NCBI GenBank assembly: GCA_014238935.1
Contig: JABAAD010000006.1
Location: forward strand, 3,334 to 14,228
DNA length: 10,895 nt
Source of the DNA: Alphaproteobacteria bacterium
GTDB lineage: Bacteria > Pseudomonadota > Alphaproteobacteria > JABSOH01 > JABAAW01
Direction of reading: 5' to 3'
Shown: positions 6,491 through 10,895 of the stretch, piece by piece
Numbering within the stretch: the first letter of the stretch is position 1
How the letters are laid out: every line of letters begins with the position of its first letter
Position numbers and translations under genes: made by a program
The notes under the pieces: model-generated
What the model saw: only the letters and a program-made list of their open reading frames with translations
Told to the model about the DNA's origin: nothing
The model's database searches: none

Positions 6491-6516
6491 CCCGACGAGG
6501 ACGGATGCGCTAGAGT
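6487..6516 (+). promoter_or_regulatory. Candidate sigma-70-type promoter for accD, overlapping the trpA stop
   Basis: TTGACC (6487-6492) and TAGAGT (6511-6516) are 18 bp apart. The -35 box matches five of six bases of TTGACA and contains the trpA stop TGA (6488-6490). Transcription would begin near 6523, about 49 nt before ATG 6572. The geometry and -10 hexamer match those of the trpB promoter candidate. It would let accD, an essential gene, be expressed when trp genes are off. Confidence 0.6.
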
Positions 6517-6571
6517 GCTTTTGGGAGCAGGGGAGACGAGACAAAAAAAGGAGTCGCAGAAGAGCCCTTCC

Positions 6572-7525
6572 ATGTCGTGGTTGAAGGATATCGTGCGCCC
6601 GCGCATCAAGGCGATCGTCGGCGAGAACTCGGAAGAAGAGGATCGAGCGCGCAAGCTTTGGAGCAAGTGCGACGGTTGTGCCGAGACGCTCTACAGCCGT
6701 GATTTGAAGAACTGGTCTTATGTCTGTCCGCACTGCGGGCACCATGTGCGCATGCCGCTCACGGCGCGTCTGAAGAGTCTTTTCGACGAGGGACGCTACC
6801 AACGTCTCTCCTATGCTGCGCCGCCCGAAGATCCCTTGCGCTTTCGAGATTCGCAACGTTACACCGAAAGGCTGAAAGAACAACGCGCACGCACGGGCGA
6901 GGAGGATGCGGTCATCGCCGCCGAGGGACGCATTCAGGGCATGCCAATTGCTTTCGTCGGATTGAACTTCGACTTCATGGGAGGCTCCATGGGTATTGCG
7001 GTCGGTAGCGGATTCGTCGCCGCCGTCGAGTGCGCCATCGAGAAAGCCACGCCTCTCGTCTGTCTCACCGCCAGCGGGGGCGCGCGCATGCAGGAAGGTC
7101 CTTTCTCGCTCATGCAGCTGCCGCGCACGATCGTGGCTCTCCAACGTTTTCGCGCCTTGAGGCAACCCTATATCGTCATTCTCACCGACCCCACCATGGG
7201 AGGGGTGACCGCAAGTTTCGGCATGCTGGGCGACATTCAAATCGCCGAAAAGGGTGCGCGCATCGGCTTTGCCGGACCGCGCGTCATCGAACAAACGGTG
7301 CGCGAGAAGCTGCCTGAGGGGTTTCAGCGCGCACAATGCTTGCACGAAAACGGCACCGTCGATCTTGTCGTCGAAAGACGTTTGTTGCGTCGCACGCTCG
7401 CTCAGCTGTTGCGCTTGCTCTGCGTCGAGCAGAGGCAGAGCCGTCCCGACAGACTGGCGGACAGGAGGCGCAATCTCGTCGAACGGGCTTTGCCCGACGA
7501 TTCGCTCAAAGCCGCCGCCGATTGA
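6572..7525 (+). CDS. accD: Acetyl-CoA carboxylase carboxyltransferase subunit beta
   Basis: AccD forms the carboxyltransferase with AccA and makes malonyl-CoA. The 317-residue protein begins MSWLKDIVRPRIKAIVG as family members do, then has the zinc ribbon Cys33-x2-Cys36 ... Cys52-x2-Cys55. The crotonase-type core contains FMGGSMGIAVGSGF, LTASGGARMQEG and the TDPTMGGVTASFGMLGD segment, then GFAGPRVIEQTVREKLPEGFQ. The start at ATG 6572 has GAAGAG about 7 nt upstream and fits the predicted transcription start; a GTG at 6515 in the same frame would lie before it. The last 35 or so residues are Arg-rich (QSRPDRLADRRRN) and variable in the family. Its position between trpA and folC is a common alphaproteobacterial order. 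folC starts 18 nt later. Confidence 0.97.
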   Translation: MSWLKDIVRPRIKAIVGENSEEEDRARKLWSKCDGCAETLYSRDLKNWSYVCPHCGHHVRMPLTARLKSLFDEGRYQRLSYAAPPEDPLRFRDSQRYTERLKEQRARTGEEDAVIAAEGRIQGMPIAFVGLNFDFMGGSMGIAVGSGFVAAVECAIEKATPLVCLTASGGARMQEGPFSLMQLPRTIVALQRFRALRQPYIVILTDPTMGGVTASFGMLGDIQIAEKGARIGFAGPRVIEQTVREKLPEGFQRAQCLHENGTVDLVVERRLLRRTLAQLLRLLCVEQRQSRPDRLADRRRNLVERALPDDSLKAAAD

Positions 7526-7543
7526 CACTTCGAACGCGACGCC

Positions 7544-8878
7544 TTGTCCTCCGTTTTGCAACGTTTGTTGGAGCGTTTGCGCACCCTCCATCCGCGCAAG
7601 ATCGATCTCTCCTTGGAACGTTGCGCGCGGCTCTTGCATGCGCTCGATAAGCCGCAAGAGCGTTTGCCTCCTGTCATTCACATTGCCGGTACGAACGGCA
7701 AGGGTTCGACCCTCGCCTGCATCGAGGCGAGCTTGCTTGCGGCGGGGTTGTCCGTCCAAGCCTACACTTCGCCGCACCTCTGTCGCTTCAACGAGCGGAT
7801 GCGCTTCAACGGACATCCGATTGCAGACGCGCCGCTGGCAGCCTGTTTGGAGCGTACTGAGCGCGTCAACGCCCGACAGAGCATTACCTTTTTCGAGATC
7901 ACCACCGCCGCAGCCTTTCTCGCCTTCGCCGCCGAGCAGGCAGACTTCCTTGTCCTGGAGACGGGGCTGGGCGGAAGGCTGGATGCAACAAACTTGGCAG
8001 AAACGACGCGCGCCGCCGTCCTCACCCCCATCGACATCGACCACGTTCAATTCTTGGGCGACGACATCCGAGCGATCACGCGCGAAAAGGTCGCCATCGC
8101 CAAACCCCAAAGCCTGCTCGTCTCCGCAGCGCAACGTTGCTGCGATCTCGTGCTGGCGCACGCGCGCGACTTGAAGATTCCCTGTTTGTTGCAAGGGCGC
8201 GATTTTGATGCGGGTAGCGATGCGGACAATCTTTCCTTGCGTTTTCACAGCCCAGCACCTCTGCTGGCAGGACAAGAGTTCTCCTTTCCTCCTCCCAGCG
8301 CCTTGGGTCGACATCAGCGCGACAATGCCGCGCTCGCCGCCGCAACCTTGCTCGCCCTGCACGAGCAAGACGCAATCGAATGCTCGCGCGAGGTTTTGCT
8401 GCAAGGGCTGTCGCGCGGGATCGCCACCTTTTCGCAGCCCGCCCGCCTGCAACGCCTCTCGCCGCCGAAGCTTGATCGGCAATGGGAAGTGCGTCTCGAC
8501 GGCGCGCACAATCCCCACGCAGCGCACGCCGTCGCTCGCGCCTTGCACGAGCATTGGCATGGCGAGTCTTATTGTATGATCCTTGCCATGATGGGCGGAA
8601 AAGATGTGCAAGCCTTCGTCGAGCCCTTCGCGGGGAAGGTCGCACGCGGGCTGGCTTGTGAAAGTTGTGACAACGAGACGGGCTCTTTTCTGACGGCGCA
8701 AGAACTTGTGGCGCGCGCGCGCGAGGGGGGGCTTTGTCTTGTGCCTATGGAGAGCAGGTTTGCTGCGTGCAAAACTTTGGCGGAAGATTCGACGCTGCCG
8801 AAACGCCTGCTCGTTGTGGGGTCGTTGTACTTTGCGGGAGAGTGGCTTGCGGAGGAAGGGCGAGCCTCCTTCCGATGA
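7544..8878 (+). CDS. folC: Folylpolyglutamate synthase / dihydrofolate synthase
   Basis: FolC adds glutamate to dihydropteroate and to folates using ATP, giving the retained polyglutamate forms. The 444-residue product shows the Mur-ligase plan: LHPRKIDLSLER at 15-26, the P-loop GTNGKGS at 49-55, TSPHLCRFNERMR, the TGLGGRLDATN block, DIDHVQFLGDDIRAITREKVAIAKP with the lysine expected to be carbamylated, and DGAHNPHAAHAVARAL starting the C-terminal domain. The start is TTG 7544, which gives the family N-terminus; there is no ATG or GTG in the gap after accD and no clear ribosome site, so translation is probably weak or coupled. The TGA (8876-8878) overlaps an ATG that begins the three-copy repeat leading to sdhE. 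A purine-rich stretch near its end could pair with a following pyrimidine tract (8854-8859 with 8868-8873). Confidence 0.95.
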   Translation: MSSVLQRLLERLRTLHPRKIDLSLERCARLLHALDKPQERLPPVIHIAGTNGKGSTLACIEASLLAAGLSVQAYTSPHLCRFNERMRFNGHPIADAPLAACLERTERVNARQSITFFEITTAAAFLAFAAEQADFLVLETGLGGRLDATNLAETTRAAVLTPIDIDHVQFLGDDIRAITREKVAIAKPQSLLVSAAQRCCDLVLAHARDLKIPCLLQGRDFDAGSDADNLSLRFHSPAPLLAGQEFSFPPPSALGRHQRDNAALAAATLLALHEQDAIECSREVLLQGLSRGIATFSQPARLQRLSPPKLDRQWEVRLDGAHNPHAAHAVARALHEHWHGESYCMILAMMGGKDVQAFVEPFAGKVARGLACESCDNETGSFLTAQELVARAREGGLCLVPMESRFAACKTLAEDSTLPKRLLVVGSLYFAGEWLAEEGRASFR

Positions 8879-8916
8879 CATCTGGCGCATGACCTTTGGC
8901 GTATGACTTTTGGCGA
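8875..8916 (+). repeat. Three tandem 14-bp units forming an ATGA stop-start relay between folC and sdhE
   Basis: The units are ATGACATCTGGCGC (8875-8888), ATGACCTTTGGCGT (8889-8902) and ATGACTTTTGGCGA (8903-8916); 11-12 of 14 bases match pairwise. Each ATG overlaps a TGA. The folC stop overlaps ATG 8875, which encodes MTSGA and stops at TGA 8890-8892. This overlaps ATG 8889, which encodes MTFGV and stops at 8904-8906. That stop overlaps ATG 8903, the sdhE start. Because 14 is not a multiple of three, each step changes frame. No Shine-Dalgarno lies between units. The relay is directly visible; coupled reinitiation is inferred. Confidence 0.85.
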
Positions 8917-9205
8917 AACGCTATCGCTCCGCAGCAAACGGCTGCTCTACCGCGCGACCCGTCGCGGCATGCGCGAGCTCGATACAACCTACGGCGCATG
9001 GGTGACTGCGATGCTTGCAGACGCAGATTTGGACGAAGCGCGCTTGACCGCGCTCGAAGATCTGTTGGAACACTCCGAGCCTGAGCTGCTCGATTTGCTG
9101 CAAGGCAGGATCGCGCCACAGGGCGAAGAGGAAAAAGAATTGCTAGGCGCCTTGAAAGAATTTTTGCAAACGCGATACTCCCAACAAGACAATCCAACAA
9201 AATAG
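8903..9205 (+). CDS. sdhE: Succinate dehydrogenase assembly factor 2 / FAD assembly factor SdhE
   Basis: SdhE (DUF339, formerly YgfY/CptB; Sdh5/SDHAF2 in mitochondria) helps attach FAD covalently to the SdhA flavoprotein subunit. The signature RGxxE is present as Arg21-Gly22-Met-Arg-Glu25 followed by LD, in the first helix of a small helical protein. The acidic LEHSEPELLDLLQGR segment (about residues 55-69) also fits the family. Length is 100 residues, a little above the usual 80-95, with a polar C-terminal tail (RYSQQDNPTK). The start ATG 8903 is the third ATG of a 14-bp tandem repeat and lacks its own ribosome site. mfd begins 34 nt after the stop. SdhE-mfd adjacency is common in Alphaproteobacteria, whereas folC directly upstream is less expected to me. 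Confidence 0.93.
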   Translation: MTFGETLSLRSKRLLYRATRRGMRELDTTYGAWVTAMLADADLDEARLTALEDLLEHSEPELLDLLQGRIAPQGEEEKELLGALKEFLQTRYSQQDNPTK

Positions 9206-9239
9206 CCCAACGAGATAGCTCCTGTCCTCTGCCTCGACC

Positions 9240-10895
9240 ATGCCTGCTACCCCCGATCTTCTCTCCTCGCTGAGCGAGCGTTTTCCCTCGCTCGATGAGG
9301 GCGCGCAGCTGCCTCTGTGCGGCGTTCCCTTCGGCATGAGCGCCGCTGTCTTGGCAGCGCTTTACGAACGCTATCGTTCTCCGCTGCTCTTCGTCGCCGC
9401 CGACGAGCGTGCGCTCAACGAGACTTTGGAAGCGCTTTCCTTTTTTTCCCCAAGTGTCGAGCGTCTCCGCTATCCACCGTGGGATTGCCAGCCCTACGAC
9501 CGCGTTTCTCCCTCGCGCGAGCAGGTCGCAGCCCGCCTCGCCTGCCTCGATCGTTTGTCGCAAGATGTTTTCACTCAGGGTTCTGCCGAAACTTCTGCCC
9601 CCGCCTTCGTTCTGACCACACTCGCAGCCGTCCTGCAGCGCGCCGTGCCGAAAGACTTTGTCGCTGACAATCCCTCCCTCGTGGTGCGCGAAGGACAGGT
9701 TTTCGAACGCGACACCTTCAGCGCTGCCGTCGTGCGCAACGGCTATGCGCGCGAGGAGGTCGTGCGTCGTGCCGGCGACTTTGCGTTGCGAGGCAGCCTC
9801 GTCGATATCTTTCCTCCCGACGAGCCGCAACCGATCAGGATCGACCTCGACGGCGACAAGGTCGCCTCGGTCAAACGTTTCGATGCGATCACCCAACGCA
9901 GCGGTGAGGCGATCGGACAAGTGCGACTCTTGCAGGCGAGCGAAGTTCCTCTCTCGTCGGAAGACTGGCGTGCGTTTCGTGCGCGCTACCGCCAACGTTT
10001 CGGCGTGGACTTTGCAACGCGCGATCCTTTCTTCGCGGCTGCCGAACGCGAGCAGCCCTCGAGCGGCTTCGAACATCTTCTGCCTCTCTTCTTCGAGCGC
10101 ATGCACACGCTTGCCGATCACTTGCCCGCCGAAACCCTATTGGTGCTGGGACAGGAGACACGCGAGGCTTGCAAACTGCGCTTGGAGACGATCGCCGACC
10201 ACGCTCAAGCGCGTTTGAGCTTGCTCGAAGAAGCGAAGAAAGCGCACAAAAAAGAAGCGGGCGAAGAGAGTGGCAACCTTCGCGCTGTCTTGCCGCCGGA
10301 GACGCTTTACCTGAGCGAGCAGGAGTGGCAGCAGTTTGCGCACAAAACCTTTCGCGCGACAGTGCGTTTGCATCGCGCACCAGAGCTTGCGCCGACTGCG
10401 TCGCTAGAGGGGTGTTTGCCGTCGCTCGATTGCGGAGGTCGTCCTTGTCCCGACTTCGCCCTTGCGCTGCGCCAAGAACGGCTCTACGAGGATTTGCGTA
10501 CGCGCGTACAGCGCAAACGTCATGTTTTCGCCGCTCACCCCGAATCGGCGCTCGTGCGCTTGGCTACGCGGCTGCGCGAAAATGCCGTTCCCTTGGAGCC
10601 CACGCGCGACTACGCCGCGCTGACACAGGCGGGCGAAGGTGTTCCGGGTGCGGTCGCCTTGTCCTTGCGACAGGGTTTTGATTCTCCTTCCTTCTGCCTT
10701 GTCAGCGAATCGGAGCTGTTTGGCGAACGCTACGGCGCGCACGTACGGAGACGTACGCGTCCGCTCGAAGCCTTGCTAGCAGAAGCGCGTACGCTTGTTG
10801 CGGGAGACCTCGTCGTCCACGACGTACTTGCTGCTCACGTAGTCGAGCTTGTCCGTGGCGTCCGTGATCGAGTCCGTGATGGTGGCGGAGACCTC
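9240..10895 (+). CDS. mfd: Transcription-repair coupling factor Mfd, N-terminal part (runs off the window; sequence departs from the family after about residue 527)
   Basis: Mfd removes RNA polymerase stalled at DNA lesions and recruits UvrA; full proteins have about 1150 residues. The frame is open from ATG 9240 to the window end (552 codons). Family features include the UvrB-like PPWDCQPYDRVSPSREQ around residue 81, FVLTTLAAVLQRAVP, and GYAREEVVRRAGDFALRGSLVDIFPPDE at 168-195, and then the less conserved D3 region. At residues 522-527 GDLVVH appears, which in Mfd normally runs into an HGIGRF-like block of the RNA polymerase-interacting domain. Here it runs into DVLAAHVVELVRG instead, which I do not recognise as Mfd. 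The translocase domains are outside the window. The start lacks a clear ribosome site and follows sdhE by 34 nt. Confidence 0.9.
   Translation, partial: MPATPDLLSSLSERFPSLDEGAQLPLCGVPFGMSAAVLAALYERYRSPLLFVAADERALNETLEALSFFSPSVERLRYPPWDCQPYDRVSPSREQVAARLACLDRLSQDVFTQGSAETSAPAFVLTTLAAVLQRAVPKDFVADNPSLVVREGQVFERDTFSAAVVRNGYAREEVVRRAGDFALRGSLVDIFPPDEPQPIRIDLDGDKVASVKRFDAITQRSGEAIGQVRLLQASEVPLSSEDWRAFRARYRQRFGVDFATRDPFFAAAEREQPSSGFEHLLPLFFERMHTLADHLPAETLLVLGQETREACKLRLETIADHAQARLSLLEEAKKAHKKEAGEESGNLRAVLPPETLYLSEQEWQQFAHKTFRATVRLHRAPELAPTASLEGCLPSLDCGGRPCPDFALALRQERLYEDLRTRVQRKRHVFAAHPESALVRLATRLRENAVPLEPTRDYAALTQAGEGVPGAVALSLRQGFDSPSFCLVSESELFGERYGAHVRRRTRPLEALLAEARTLVAGDLVVHDVLAAHVVELVRGVRDRVRDGGGDL
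10803..10895. other. Anomalous window end: probable chimeric junction or foreign repeat unit
   Basis: From about 10821 the mfd frame stays open but no longer resembles Mfd. On the minus strand the same bases read from 10895 as EVSATITDSITDATDKLDY then VSSKYVVDDEVS. Every codon of that reading ends in G or C, unlike the genes in this window, and hydrophobic residues are spaced as in a helix or coiled coil. That minus frame hits a stop soon after crossing back into mfd. The 9-mer GGAGACCTC lies at 10803-10811 and again at 10887-10895, the last bases of the window, 84 bp (28 codons) apart. The source of the segment is not identifiable by eye. Confidence 0.55.

Noticed and set aside
5612..8890. 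1092-codon open frame on the minus strand opposite trpA, accD and folC
   Set aside because: It is a shadow of three well-conserved plus-strand genes; the composition is rich in Arg, Gln and His without any domain pattern.
10497..10793. Four CGTACG palindromes in 300 bp of mfd
   Set aside because: They arise from Arg-Thr and similar codon pairs in a GC-rich gene, with no fixed spacing.

Overview
The window looks like a piece of an alphaproteobacterial chromosome, most similar in gene content and gene order to Rhodospirillales-type genomes. This rests on protein families and neighbourhoods recognised by eye: dsbB next to a Coq7-type ubiquinone hydroxylase, trpB-trpA-accD-folC in a row, sdhE next to mfd, and the short bacterial form of RecO. 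The DNA is moderately GC-rich and GTG and TTG starts are common. It encodes almost only housekeeping metabolism. I see no phage, IS element, CRISPR array, tRNA, rRNA or defence system.

Layout. Positions 1-3093 hold a tightly packed plus-strand group: the C-terminal end of a DsbB-like oxidoreductase, coq7, an exported TPR protein, accA (acetyl-CoA carboxylase carboxyltransferase alpha) and a GNAT acetyltransferase. recO (3141-3875) follows on the same strand. The only minus-strand gene, a 107-residue membrane protein (3946-4269), is convergent with recO and divergent from trpB. Next comes a plus-strand trpB-trpA-accD-folC-sdhE run (4408-9205), then the N-terminal half of mfd from 9240 to the window end. 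The two carboxyltransferase subunits, accA and accD, lie about 4 kb apart. No gene-free stretch reaches 300 bp.

Function. Coq7 makes ubiquinone, which DsbB and succinate dehydrogenase use; SdhE flavinylates SdhA. TrpA and TrpB finish tryptophan synthesis, AccA and AccD supply malonyl-CoA, FolC glutamylates folates, and RecO and Mfd serve DNA repair.

The most notable signals are small. At folC/sdhE, a 14-bp unit starting with ATGA occurs three times in tandem. FolC's stop, two five-codon mini-ORFs and the sdhE start are thereby chained by stop-start overlaps. The accA/GNAT junction has the same 14-nt geometry with GTGA. The trpA start sits in a 13-bp tandem duplication whose first copy supplies the Shine-Dalgarno. 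Two promoter candidates with the same form (TTG-type -35, 18-bp spacer, TAGAGT -10) precede trpB and accD. Finally, the last 75-90 bp do not continue Mfd: the conserved block after GDLVVH is missing and the other strand reads as a different, repetitive protein. This suggests a chimeric contig end.
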